DNA of 12,467 nt from Actinomycetales bacterium (lineage in GTDB: Bacteria > Actinomycetota > Actinomycetes > Actinomycetales > Cellulomonadaceae): assembly GCA_015655615.1 (NCBI GenBank), contig JAATES010000209.1, forward strand, positions 1-12,467, read 5' to 3'. This document shows positions 1 through 6,886 of the stretch, in pieces. Every line of letters begins with the position of its first letter. The first letter of the stretch is position 1. The notes under the pieces were generated by a model, which had not been told where the DNA came from, made no database searches, and saw nothing but the letters and a program-made list of their open reading frames with translations. Position numbers and translations under genes: made by a program.

Positions 1-80
1 AGCCGAAGGACATCTTCACGCACCCGTCCCACCAGCGCACGCAGCAGTTCCTCGACCGGATCCTGCATCCGCTCGGCTGA
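1..80 (+). CDS. Amino-acid ABC transporter ATP-binding protein, C-terminal end (partial)
   Basis: Only the last 25 codons are present, reading from base 3 to the TGA at 78-80. The peptide begins PKDIFTHPSHQRTQQFL and ends in RILHPLG. This pattern (P-x-x-x-F-x-x-P-x-x-x-R-T-x-x-F-L) is the usual end of GlnQ/GluA-type ATPases that power polar amino-acid uptake. All catalytic motifs lie outside the window, so the call rests on this tail alone. The gene converges on the metalloprotease gene, with only three bases between the two stop codons. The substrate cannot be judged. Confidence 0.7.
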   Translation, partial: PKDIFTHPSHQRTQQFLDRILHPLG

Positions 81-83
81 GCC

Positions 84-2654
84 TCAGCGGCGCACGGCAA
101 CCCGCACGGTCCTGCTCGTCGCCTTGGCAAAGGTCGCCGAGGCGGCCACGGTGACCTTCACCTTGGCCTTCTTCCCCACGAGTCGCTTCGGGAACGCCTT
201 CGCGGGGAGCCGCACCGTCACCGAGGTCCTGCCCGGGCGAACCGTGACCCGCTTGACGACCTTGCCTGCCACCCGCACGGTGACCTTGCCACCGGGTTTG
301 AGCGCAGTATGCGGAGCCGTGACGGCGACCTTGAGCTTGAGCCGGGTCCTGACCGCCCGGACGGCCTTGTGCCTCGGGATCGCCTTGACGGCGACCGCGC
401 CGCGCACGACCTGGACGGTGATCGTGCCCGAGCTCGATGACGTTCCGGCGGTCCCCGTGAAGCGGACCGCCACCTGGTGGGTCCCCACGGCGAGGTTCGC
501 CGGGAGCACCAACGTCGCGGTCCTGCCGCCGGCAATCGTGCCCGTCGCCACGGTCCTGCCGGCGGTGGTCGCGGTCACCTGACCTGCCGATGTGGTACCG
601 GCACCGCCGGACACTCGAATCGCCACGTCGATCTTCGCAACGCGACCATAGCGGGTACGGAGCAGGCCACCCTTCAGCGTGCTTCCCGGCGACGGCTTCA
701 CGACCACCGCCGAACCGACGACCACCCGGACCGTGCGCGTCAAGGTCACCGCGTTGCCCGCCGCGTCGGAGACCCGGTAGACCAGCTGGTATGACCCGGC
801 CCGTGCGAGGTCGACGTGGCCGGTCACCGTGACGGCAGCGGTCAGGTCCCCATCGAGGGAGTCGTGGGCGGACACCCCGGCTCGCGGGTCGAAGACGCCG
901 CCGACGCGGACCTCGGAGATCCCCGGCGGGAGGACCAGGGCCGGCACGCCGGTATCGCGCACCAGCACGGTCCGGTCGTGTTCCACGAGGTGGCCGGCCG
1001 CGTCGCTCACCCGGTACGTCAGCGAATAGGTGCCCGGCAGGGTCGGGTTGACGGCGCCCTCGACTTGCACCTGGGCGATCAGATCGCCCTCGGTCAGGTC
1101 CGTGGCCGAGACCCCCGTCATCGGGTCGAAGGCCGAGCCCGCCTCGATGGTCGTGGTACCGGGGACCGTGAGGACCGGAACGTCGTCGTCCCGGATGTTC
1201 ACCTTGATGACGGCTTTCTGCTCGTCGGCCGAGACCACCGAGATACTGAGCGCGCCGGACCGCGGGGAGAAGGACTCACCCGGCCGCCACACGGAACGGA
1301 ATCCGTCTCCGGAGGCCCCGAGGGAGCCGCTGCCGCGATGGGCCACGATGGTCTGATAGTGGCTGTTGGCTATCCGGTTCTGGTCGGTTCCGATCCGCAG
1401 GATGCGTAATCCGTAGTCCGTGGTGAGGGCCTCGGATGGGCCGTTGCCTGCGCCATCCTTGAAGCCCACGTAACTGTTCGGGAACGTCGTCCCCCCGCCG
1501 GTACGGTCGACGTCCTCGGTCCGCGACCGGTATTCGACGTGATAGACGTAGCCGGTCCCCGGGTCCACCACCCGGACGGCTTCCAGGCCGGGGTCGGTGT
1601 TCTTCGCCAGTGTCGGGCTCAGCGCCTCGACCGTGAACAGGCGGTCCCGGGCGTGGGAGACCGTCGTGGCCGTGGCGGTCCGGTCGAGAACCCCGAGCCT
1701 CTCCTTCTCCGGGGTAGAGACCTGCGGGACGATGCCATCGTCCGACCGTCCCATCGTGTCGAAGAAGTCACCGTACTCAGACCGGTAGCAGCCGGACTGA
1801 TTCCAGTCGTGAAGACCGTCCTCGCACAGAACCGCGTTCGCGTGGTCGAGTCCGAGGTTATGCCCGAGCTCGTGCACAAAGCCGTTGACGCTGAGCCGGG
1901 AGGAGTCGGCGTTCGGACCGCCGAACTTGGCGAAGACCGCACCGCCGTTCTTGTAGTTCGGCGATCCGAGGAGGCCCAGGCCGAAGGTGCAGCTGTCCGA
2001 GGGGAGATTCGGATACACGATCACCAGATGCTCACCCTGGACGGGGCCGTTTCCGTTGCCGGAGAGCCACCGGTCGTACCAGTCGAGGTCATCGGCGTCA
2101 TTGCCCCAGAGCTGGGCGCCGACCGCCCGCCATAGATAATCGATGTCGTCACTGTTGGAGCAGGAGAAATCGGCAGGCATCTGCCAGCGGTGGATGTCCG
2201 AGATCTCGAACCCGATAGCGTTGCCCGACTGTGCCTTCCATTGATCCGAGACCTTGCCGAACAACTCCTGAAGCTGGGAGTCCGGATAGCTGAGATCGGA
2301 GCCCGCGGGTAGCACGACATTCACCCGGAGCTGGTGCAGGTAGGTGCCGGACTCATCCTGCGGTCTCGCCCCAGGTGGATCCTCGAACTGCGGCAACCGA
2401 CCCGCGACGTCGTCGTCGTCGATCATGCCACCGTCGGCCCCGTCCTCGGTGGCCCGGGCCGCTGCCGCGATGGCGACGGTGGACGGGTTCACGACATCCG
2501 GATAGGTGACGTCGCCGGACCCTAGGTCCGTGACCGGGGCCGGAGCGGACGGCGCTGCCGATCCGATGGCCATAGGCACTGTCAGGGCGAACGTGCCGAA
2601 CGCCAGGGTGACTGCTGCTGTGGCCGCAACGCTGCGGCGGACAAACCCTCTCAT
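84..2654 (-). CDS. Secreted zinc metalloprotease (M6/M11-like metzincin) with DUF5011 and Ig-like domains
   Basis: An 856-residue exported protein, probably an extracellular endopeptidase. The N-terminus MRGFVRRS plus a hydrophobic stretch ending near AIGSAA is a Sec signal peptide. The zinc site HELGHNLGLDH (residues 261-271) matches HExxHxxGxxH, and DTMGR (Met about 301) is a likely Met-turn, as in M11 gametolysin-like or M6-like enzymes. Residues about 487-560 and 565-640 are two copies of a DUF5011-type Ig-like fold, each ending in YRVSDAAG. Residues about 645-750 and 755-856 look like Big_3-type Ig-like domains; the last is very rich in Lys and Arg. There is no LPxTG sorting motif, so the basic tail may hold the protein to the anionic wall or the enzyme may be released. 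The frame is open to 2792, but the start at 2654 is preferred because it opens the signal peptide and fits the promoter just upstream. The protein substrate is unknown. Confidence 0.85.
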   Translation of the reverse strand: MRGFVRRSVAATAAVTLAFGTFALTVPMAIGSAAPSAPAPVTDLGSGDVTYPDVVNPSTVAIAAAARATEDGADGGMIDDDDVAGRLPQFEDPPGARPQDESGTYLHQLRVNVVLPAGSDLSYPDSQLQELFGKVSDQWKAQSGNAIGFEISDIHRWQMPADFSCSNSDDIDYLWRAVGAQLWGNDADDLDWYDRWLSGNGNGPVQGEHLVIVYPNLPSDSCTFGLGLLGSPNYKNGGAVFAKFGGPNADSSRLSVNGFVHELGHNLGLDHANAVLCEDGLHDWNQSGCYRSEYGDFFDTMGRSDDGIVPQVSTPEKERLGVLDRTATATTVSHARDRLFTVEALSPTLAKNTDPGLEAVRVVDPGTGYVYHVEYRSRTEDVDRTGGGTTFPNSYVGFKDGAGNGPSEALTTDYGLRILRIGTDQNRIANSHYQTIVAHRGSGSLGASGDGFRSVWRPGESFSPRSGALSISVVSADEQKAVIKVNIRDDDVPVLTVPGTTTIEAGSAFDPMTGVSATDLTEGDLIAQVQVEGAVNPTLPGTYSLTYRVSDAAGHLVEHDRTVLVRDTGVPALVLPPGISEVRVGGVFDPRAGVSAHDSLDGDLTAAVTVTGHVDLARAGSYQLVYRVSDAAGNAVTLTRTVRVVVGSAVVVKPSPGSTLKGGLLRTRYGRVAKIDVAIRVSGGAGTTSAGQVTATTAGRTVATGTIAGGRTATLVLPANLAVGTHQVAVRFTGTAGTSSSSGTITVQVVRGAVAVKAIPRHKAVRAVRTRLKLKVAVTAPHTALKPGGKVTVRVAGKVVKRVTVRPGRTSVTVRLPAKAFPKRLVGKKAKVKVTVAASATFAKATSRTVRVAVRR

Positions 2655-2690
2655 GAACCGGACGCTAGCACCACTGGGCGTGATTGTCAT
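2654..2690 (-). promoter_or_regulatory. Promoter of the metalloprotease gene, probably giving a leaderless mRNA
   Basis: On the minus strand there is an ATGACA -35 box (2685-2690, five of six matches to TTGACA), a 17-base spacer, then TAGCGT (2662-2667). The latter fits the actinobacterial TAnnnT -10 and is preceded by TGC, an extended -10. Only seven bases separate the -10 from the ATG at 2654, so transcription should begin at or next to the start codon. The absence of a Shine-Dalgarno site there agrees with a leaderless transcript. Confidence 0.55.
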
Positions 2691-2957
2691 CGGGGTGATG
2701 AAAGATCGCAGAACAAAGACTGGGAGCGATGCCACGATTTCCTGGGTGACATGGCGACTTTCCCGGTGGCGGATTCGATGCTGGTCTCTCACCGCTCAAG
2801 GTCGATTCCGGGAGGGGACCGACCGTGCACGTGATCTCCGGGCAGCCGCGTTCGGTCACCGTCATGAAAAGCAAAAGGGGCAAGAGGGTAAGAGGGTAGC
2901 CCTCGCGTCGTCCTCACCCAGAAAAAGCAGACTCGCGTGTCGCGATCCGTAGAGCCG
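2655..2957. other. Intergenic region between the metalloprotease and LLM monooxygenase genes
   Basis: About 300 bases without a credible gene. The part next to the protease holds its promoter. The part next to the monooxygenase holds a short hairpin that may end that transcript, and an 8-bp tandem direct repeat (AAGAGGGT twice, 2882-2897). Short open frames crossing it on both strands have arginine-rich shadow composition and no recognisable domain. Confidence 0.6.
2892..2904 (-). terminator. Possible weak terminator of the LLM monooxygenase gene
   Basis: GAGGG-TAG-CCCTC forms a 5-bp stem with a 3-base loop, about 53 bases past the monooxygenase stop codon. On the minus strand it is followed by a pyrimidine-rich stretch containing two TTTT runs. 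The stem is short, so this is only a candidate. Confidence 0.3.
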
Positions 2958-4004
2958 TCAGCCGGATACGGCTGTCGCCAGCAGTTCGAGGGTCCGCAGC
3001 CGTCCGGCGGAAGCGTCCAACGGATCCGCCGCGCGCGCACCTGCGACCGGCGAGACCATCACCTCGTCCGCTCCGGCCACGTCGGCGAGGGCTCGCAACT
3101 GCGCTGCCGCGAACTCCGGATCGCCGATGACCCACCGGGAGGCGATCTGCGACACCAGGCCCTGCGCTGGACCCGGCAACGGCGTGGCCTGAGCCTGTTC
3201 GACGGTCTCCTGCACGTCGAACGGCAGGCCCGACCGCATGCGCGCGAAGGTCCGCAGCTGCGGCAACGCCAGTTCTGCCGCCTCGGTCGCCGTGTCTGCC
3301 ACACAGACATTGGCCGTGACGAAGGTGCGTGGCTCGGAGTACCGCTCGCTGGGCCGGAAGCCGCCGCGGTACAACGCCAGCGCCGCTTCCAAGCCCTCGC
3401 CGGCGAAGTGGTTCGCGAACACGTAGGGCAATCCGAGCTGGGCCGCCAGGCGCGCCGAGAAGTCGCTCGACCCCAGCAGCCAGACCTCGGGCATCCCCGA
3501 GGCGGCCGGGGTGGCCCGGACCTGGTACTCGCGGCCGGTGGTGAAGCGCAGGGTCGCTCCCTCGGGCCGCACCAGCGCGAGAATCTGTGCGACGTTCTCA
3601 CCGAACGCCTCGACCGCGCTGGTGGTCCCCGCCGCACGCAGCAACTGCGTGACCACCGGATCGCTGCCCGGTGCCCGTCCGATGCCGAGGTCGACGCGCC
3701 CGGGGGCGAGTGCCTCCAGCGCCGCGAACTGCTCGGCCACGATCAGCGGAGAGTGGTTGGGCAGCATCACGCCACCCGATCCCACTCGAATGCGCGAGGT
3801 GATCATCGCCGCCGCCGCAATCAGGACCGGCGGGCTCGTGGAGGCCACCGCGGCAGTGTTGTGATGCTCGGCGAACCAGTAACGCCCGAACCCCAGCCGG
3901 TCGGCGGTCCGCACCAGGTCGAGCGAGGCGGTCACCGCCTGCGCGGAGGTCTGTCCGTGACGTACTGGCACCAGGTCGAGGACGGAGAGCGATAGCGGGG
4001 GCAT
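2958..4004 (-). CDS. LLM class flavin-dependent oxidoreductase (luciferase family group 1, MsnO8-like)
   Basis: A 348-residue cytoplasmic enzyme of the bacterial-luciferase TIM-barrel superfamily, full length for the group. The opening LSVLDLVPV, WFAEHHN (residues 43-49), RVGSGGVMLPNHSPL (about 73-87), EQFAALEALAPGRVDLG and GIGRAPG (107-113) are the hallmarks of the group-1 luciferase-like oxidoreductases, typified by MsnO8. Members normally use FMNH2 and oxygen, but most have no known substrate, and nothing nearby suggests one. The start at 4004 gives the family-typical N-terminus. The upstream bases lack a good Shine-Dalgarno site; the 5' side instead holds a potentially structured leader. 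The gene appears monocistronic: the protease downstream has its own promoter. Confidence 0.9.
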   Translation of the reverse strand: MPPLSLSVLDLVPVRHGQTSAQAVTASLDLVRTADRLGFGRYWFAEHHNTAAVASTSPPVLIAAAAMITSRIRVGSGGVMLPNHSPLIVAEQFAALEALAPGRVDLGIGRAPGSDPVVTQLLRAAGTTSAVEAFGENVAQILALVRPEGATLRFTTGREYQVRATPAASGMPEVWLLGSSDFSARLAAQLGLPYVFANHFAGEGLEAALALYRGGFRPSERYSEPRTFVTANVCVADTATEAAELALPQLRTFARMRSGLPFDVQETVEQAQATPLPGPAQGLVSQIASRWVIGDPEFAAAQLRALADVAGADEVMVSPVAGARAADPLDASAGRLRTLELLATAVSG

Positions 4005-4022
4005 TCAAGGAGAACGGCCCGC

Positions 4023-4111
4023 GCAGAGGCGGTATTCCGTCCGGACGGCGGCACGCGACCCCGCCGACTTCCCGTCGGTGCCTGCCGGCAGGGGAAATAC
4101 CCGATCTCCGC
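4023..4111 (-). promoter_or_regulatory. Possible structured 5' leader RNA of the LLM monooxygenase gene
   Basis: Read as minus-strand RNA, an outer helix can form between 4106-4111 and 4023-4028 (6 bp, one G-U wobble). A second 6-bp helix joins 4096-4101 (GGUAUU) and 4031-4036 (AAUACC). They enclose three small hairpins: 4081-4092, 4064-4078 (5-bp stem) and 4037-4048. The wobble would be an A-C mismatch on the other strand, which favours minus-strand RNA. The element ends 18 bases before the monooxygenase ATG. I recognise no known riboswitch consensus, and in GC-rich DNA such folds can arise by chance. Confidence 0.3.
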
Positions 4112-4447
4112 ATGAGAAACCTCCGGGAAACACCACACCCCTATCGGCCGATATGCGGCACCTGCCCCGAGCTGACACTGTCCAAGAAGAGGCAGGCCTA
4201 CCGTGGTGCGACGACCATCAAGGCGTCCGTTCGAGTCTCCCCGAAGGCAGCGGGCCAAGCGAGTGCCTACCTCGACGGGAAGAAGAAGCGCACGGTCTCG
4301 GTGACCTCCGGCTCCGCCTCCTTCCGGCTGTCCAAGACCCTCAAACGAGGCACCCACAAGATCCGAGTGGTCTTCACGCCGGCGACCCCGAGCAAGTATC
4401 TCGGGTCCAAGTCCAAGACGATCGCGTTCAAGGTGGTCAAGAAGTAG
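4112..4447 (+). CDS. Orphan Ig-like domain (Big_3-type), probable 3' remnant of a surface-protein gene
   Basis: A 111-residue open frame, the only plausible + strand gene in the interior of the window. From about residue 22 (LTLSKKRQAYRGATTI) to the end it reads as one bacterial Ig-like domain: alternating beta-strand pattern, a GQASAYLDGKK strand-turn, RGTHKIRVVFTP, and a basic end in FKVVKK. Such domains normally sit in tandem at the C-terminus of exported proteins. Here there is no signal peptide, catalytic domain or Shine-Dalgarno site, and the first 21 residues do not resemble the family. A strong terminator follows at once. I infer a surviving 3' end of a larger gene whose 5' part was lost; a small expressed domain cannot be excluded. 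The start codon is uncertain. Confidence 0.5.
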   Translation: MRNLRETPHPYRPICGTCPELTLSKKRQAYRGATTIKASVRVSPKAAGQASAYLDGKKKRTVSVTSGSASFRLSKTLKRGTHKIRVVFTPATPSKYLGSKSKTIAFKVVKK

Positions 4448-4462
4448 CAGCTCCGCACAGCG

Positions 4463-4511
4463 AAGGGGCACGGTCACCTCCCGATCCTCCAGGACGGTGA
4501 CCGTGCCCCTT
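4463..4511. terminator. Bidirectional hairpin terminator between convergent genes
   Basis: A perfect 16-bp inverted repeat, 4463-4478 against 4496-4511, with a 17-base loop. The arms begin AAGGGGCACGG and end CCGTGCCCCTT. It lies 15 bases after the Ig-domain stop and 61 bases after the SDR stop on the other strand, so it can serve both. There is no long U-run on either side, as is common in actinobacteria. Confidence 0.85.
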
Positions 4512-4572
4512 GCCCTATCCCCTTGCCCTGTCCGCGCCGCGCTTCACCGCTTTCCCACCTGGCGGTCGCGCT

Positions 4573-5337
4573 TCACACCCCCGTGCGGGCGATCTTCGTG
4601 TTGTGGGCCTGCGCCCGCGGCCGGACGATCAGCAGATCGATGTTGACGTGAGCCGGGCGGGACAACGCCCAGAAGATCGTGTCAGCGATGTCGTCGGCCA
4701 CCAGCGGCTGGTAGCCCTCGTAGACCGCCGCAGCCCGAGCGGCATCGCCGTCGAAGCGCACCAGCGAGAACTCCTCGGTCGCCACGTTGCCGGGCGAGAT
4801 CTCGATGACCCGCAGCGGCTCGCCGACCAGCTCCCAGCGCAGCGTCGTGGTCAGCATCCGCTCCGCATGCTTGACCCCGGTGTAGCCCGCACCGCCCTCA
4901 TAGGCTCCATGTGCCGCGGTCGAGGTGATGTTCACGATGTCCCCTGCACCTGAGGAACGCAACAACGGCAGAACCGCCTTGATCACCTCCAGCGTGCCGA
5001 GCACGTTCAGCTCGTACATCCGGCGCCAGCCTGCCACGTCCGCGGATTCCACCGGATCCAGGCCGAGCGCGCCGCCCGCATTGTTGACGACCGCATCCAG
5101 GCCGCCGGTCGCTGCAAGGTGCTCGGCCAGATCGCCGACCGCCACCGCGTCGGTGATGTCGAGCGGATAGGGCTCAGCTCCGGTCTCCTCGGCAAGGGCC
5201 TGCAGCCGATCGGCACGGCGGGCCGCCGCGACCACGAGCCAGCCTTCGGCCCGCAGCCGCCGGACGGTGGCTGCACCGATTCCCGACGAGGCTCCGGTGA
5301 CCAGAGCGCGGCGAGGGGTGGAGGATGAGGTGGACAT
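4573..5337 (-). CDS. Short-chain dehydrogenase/reductase, YdfG-like; possible malonic semialdehyde reductase
   Basis: A 254-residue classical SDR. The Rossmann motif TGASSGIG is at 14-21, NNAG at 85-88, and catalytic Ser139 with YTGVK (Tyr152, Lys156). ARR at 39-41 after the second strand suits NADP(H). The segments NNAGGALGLDP, SPGNVATEEFSLVRFDGD (181-198) and PAHVNI (228-233) resemble E. coli YdfG, a 3-hydroxy acid dehydrogenase that reduces malonic semialdehyde in uracil catabolism. The gene follows the class III aminotransferase by 74 bases, so reducing a semialdehyde made by that enzyme is the natural inference. The start at 5337 is chosen over an in-frame ATG at 5376 because GGGAG precedes it at good spacing and the motif-bearing protein starts there. 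Family call is firm; substrate is inferred. Confidence 0.85.
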   Translation of the reverse strand: MSTSSSTPRRALVTGASSGIGAATVRRLRAEGWLVVAAARRADRLQALAEETGAEPYPLDITDAVAVGDLAEHLAATGGLDAVVNNAGGALGLDPVESADVAGWRRMYELNVLGTLEVIKAVLPLLRSSGAGDIVNITSTAAHGAYEGGAGYTGVKHAERMLTTTLRWELVGEPLRVIEISPGNVATEEFSLVRFDGDAARAAAVYEGYQPLVADDIADTIFWALSRPAHVNIDLLIVRPRAQAHNTKIARTGV

Positions 5338-5411
5338 GATGCTCCCAGGGATGAGGAGGGCCGCAGGCGCGACCACGATGGAACTAGCACACGGCTAAGA
5401 GGTGGTACCCG

Positions 5412-6740
5412 TCACTCACCGATGTCGGACAGCACTCCGCGCAGGATCTCCAATCCAGCACGGGCCTCGTCTGCGGTGATGACGCACGGTGGAACCACAT
5501 GGACACGATTCTCCGCCAGGAACGGGATCAGTCCACGTTCCAGGCAGAGCTGCTTGATCGCCGCCATCTTCTGCGCCGGCAGCGGCTCCCGGCTCACGCG
5601 GTCCTCGACCAGCTCGATGGCCCAGAAGACCCCGCTGCCACGGACCTCTCCGACGACGGGAATCGTGGCCGCGAAATCCTGCAGGATCGGGCCGATGACC
5701 TCCGAGCCCACCGCGGCGGCGTTCTCGACGACGCCCTCCGCCTCCATGGCATCGATCGTCGCGACGATGGCGGCCATGGCGAGCGGATGGCCGGAATACG
5801 TGAGCCCGCCGGGGAACACCTGTTCGTCGAAGGTCGCGGCGATCGGGGCACTGATGGCCACGCCACCGGCGGGAACGTAGCCGGAGTTCACTCCCTTGGC
5901 GAAGGTCACCAGATCGGGGACGAGGTCGAACTGCTCGAAGGCGAACCACGAGCCCGTCCGCCCGAATCCGGCCATGACCTCATCGCAGATCAGCACGATC
6001 CCGTACCTGTCGGCCAGTGCCCGGACACCGGACAGGTAGCCCGGAGGCGGGGTCAGGATCCCCGCCGTACCGGGAACCGTCTCCAGCACGATGGCCGCCA
6101 CCGATGCGACTCCCTCACTCTGGATGACGCGCTCCAGATGCCGCAACGCCCGGGCGGATTCCTCCTCCGGCGTGGTGGCCCAGAACTCCGAGCGGTACAG
6201 GTACGGGCCGAAGACGTGGACGTGTCCCCGCGAGTACTCGTTGGGGACCCGGCGCCAGTCCCCGGTGGCGACGATCGCGGAGCCGGTGTTGCCGTGGTAC
6301 GAGCGGTAGAGCGAGACCACCTTGTCCCGGCCCGTGTGCAGCCTCGCCATGCGAATGGCGTTCTCGTTGGCGTCGGCGCCCGCATTGGTGAAGAAGATCT
6401 TGGTGAAGCTCGCCGGCAGGTGCGCGAGGATGCGCCCCGCCGCCTCTGCACGACTCTTGTTGGCCGTCGCAGGGGAGATGGTGGTCAGCGTTGCGGCCTG
6501 CTGCTGGATGGCAGCCACCACCGCCGGGTGCTGGTAGCCGATGTTGACGTTGACGAGCTGGCTGGAGAAGTCCAGCCAGGTGTCGCCCGCGTGGTTCCAG
6601 AGGTGCGATCCGCTGCCGCCGGCCACCACGAAGCTCGGCAGGTGGGCCTGCGCGGACCAGGAGTGGAACACGCGGGAGTGGTCGTCCTCCAGCACAGCGG
6701 CGTCGAGGTCGGCGCCCTGCAATGGCACGTCAGTGGTCAT
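5412..6740 (-). CDS. Class III PLP-dependent aminotransferase (beta-alanine/omega-amino acid type)
   Basis: A 442-residue fold-type I aminotransferase, normal length for the class. TNAGADANENAIRMAR (118-133) and YHGN (148-151) form the PLP phosphate and ring contacts; DEVMAGFGRTG (253-263) contains the Asp that binds the pyridine nitrogen; FAKGVNSG holds the Schiff-base Lys282; TYSGHPL lies at about 314-320. Class III enzymes move amino groups from terminal amines (beta-alanine, taurine, GABA, diamines) to pyruvate or 2-oxoglutarate. Between an apparent pyrimidine-degradation set and a YdfG-like reductase, conversion of beta-alanine to malonate semialdehyde is the best guess, with taurine as an alternative. 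The ATG at 6740 has an AAGGA site about 7 bases upstream and is preferred over an in-frame TTG at 6761. The gene lies 146 bases past the binding-protein gene, behind three hairpins, so its level may differ from that of the transport genes. Confidence 0.88.
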   Translation of the reverse strand: MTTDVPLQGADLDAAVLEDDHSRVFHSWSAQAHLPSFVVAGGSGSHLWNHAGDTWLDFSSQLVNVNIGYQHPAVVAAIQQQAATLTTISPATANKSRAEAAGRILAHLPASFTKIFFTNAGADANENAIRMARLHTGRDKVVSLYRSYHGNTGSAIVATGDWRRVPNEYSRGHVHVFGPYLYRSEFWATTPEEESARALRHLERVIQSEGVASVAAIVLETVPGTAGILTPPPGYLSGVRALADRYGIVLICDEVMAGFGRTGSWFAFEQFDLVPDLVTFAKGVNSGYVPAGGVAISAPIAATFDEQVFPGGLTYSGHPLAMAAIVATIDAMEAEGVVENAAAVGSEVIGPILQDFAATIPVVGEVRGSGVFWAIELVEDRVSREPLPAQKMAAIKQLCLERGLIPFLAENRVHVVPPCVITADEARAGLEILRGVLSDIGE

Positions 6741-6793
6741 GATGGTTCCTTCCGGCGGCAAATGGTGAGCAGTACCCGGGCGTGCCGGGCGAG

Positions 6794-6836
6794 CCCGGGC
6801 TGACCAGGCGCGGTCCTCAGACCTGGTCAGCCCGGG
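6794..6836. terminator. Strong hairpin, partial terminator or mRNA stabiliser
   Basis: Perfect 15-bp stem, 6794-6808 against 6822-6836, with a 13-base loop; the arms begin CCCGGGCTGACC and CCTGGTCAGCCC. It lies about 50 bases past the binding-protein stop on the minus strand. There is no U-run after it. It may stop most transcripts or protect the 3' end of the binding-protein message. A CCCGGG copy at 6775-6780 could compete with the stem base. Confidence 0.65.
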
Positions 6837-6838
6837 GG

Positions 6839-6856
6839 AGGCAGTGCGAGCTGCCT
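6839..6856. terminator. Small hairpin in the binding protein-aminotransferase gap
   Basis: AGGCAG (6839-6844) pairs with CTGCCT (6851-6856) around a 6-base loop. It is the middle element of three tandem hairpins and weak on its own. Confidence 0.3.
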
Positions 6857-6858
6857 GT

Positions 6859-6880
6859 CGGGGCGGAGGGGTCCGCCCCG
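6859..6880. terminator. GC-rich hairpin directly after the binding-protein gene
   Basis: A 9-bp stem, 6859-6867 against 6872-6880 (CGGGGCGGA/TCCGCCCCG), closed by a GGGG loop on the strand shown. It begins 6 bases past the TAG of the binding-protein gene on the minus strand, a usual place for a terminator or a 3'-end stabiliser. Confidence 0.55.
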
Positions 6881-6886
6881 TGAGGG

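Noticed and set aside
816..1409. 197-codon + strand frame opposite the protease
   Set aside because: Antisense shadow; the minus strand encodes the two DUF5011-type domains here.
2953..2973. 6-bp inverted repeat (AGCCGT/ACGGCT) overlapping the LLM monooxygenase stop codon
   Set aside because: Lies mostly within coding sequence with a 9-base loop and no U-run; too weak to call a terminator.
2937..3995. 352-codon open frame on + strand across the LLM monooxygenase
   Set aside because: Antisense to a well-conserved gene; Arg/Gly/His-rich with no domain. A GC-rich shadow frame.
4142..4153. Perfect 12-bp palindrome TATCGGCCGATA, possible operator
   Set aside because: Single copy, inside the Ig-domain frame, no promoter elements beside it, and no regulator gene nearby. 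Short GC-rich palindromes are frequent in this DNA.
5499..6803. 434-codon open frame on + strand across the aminotransferase
   Set aside because: Antisense shadow; the opposite strand carries all class III aminotransferase motifs intact.
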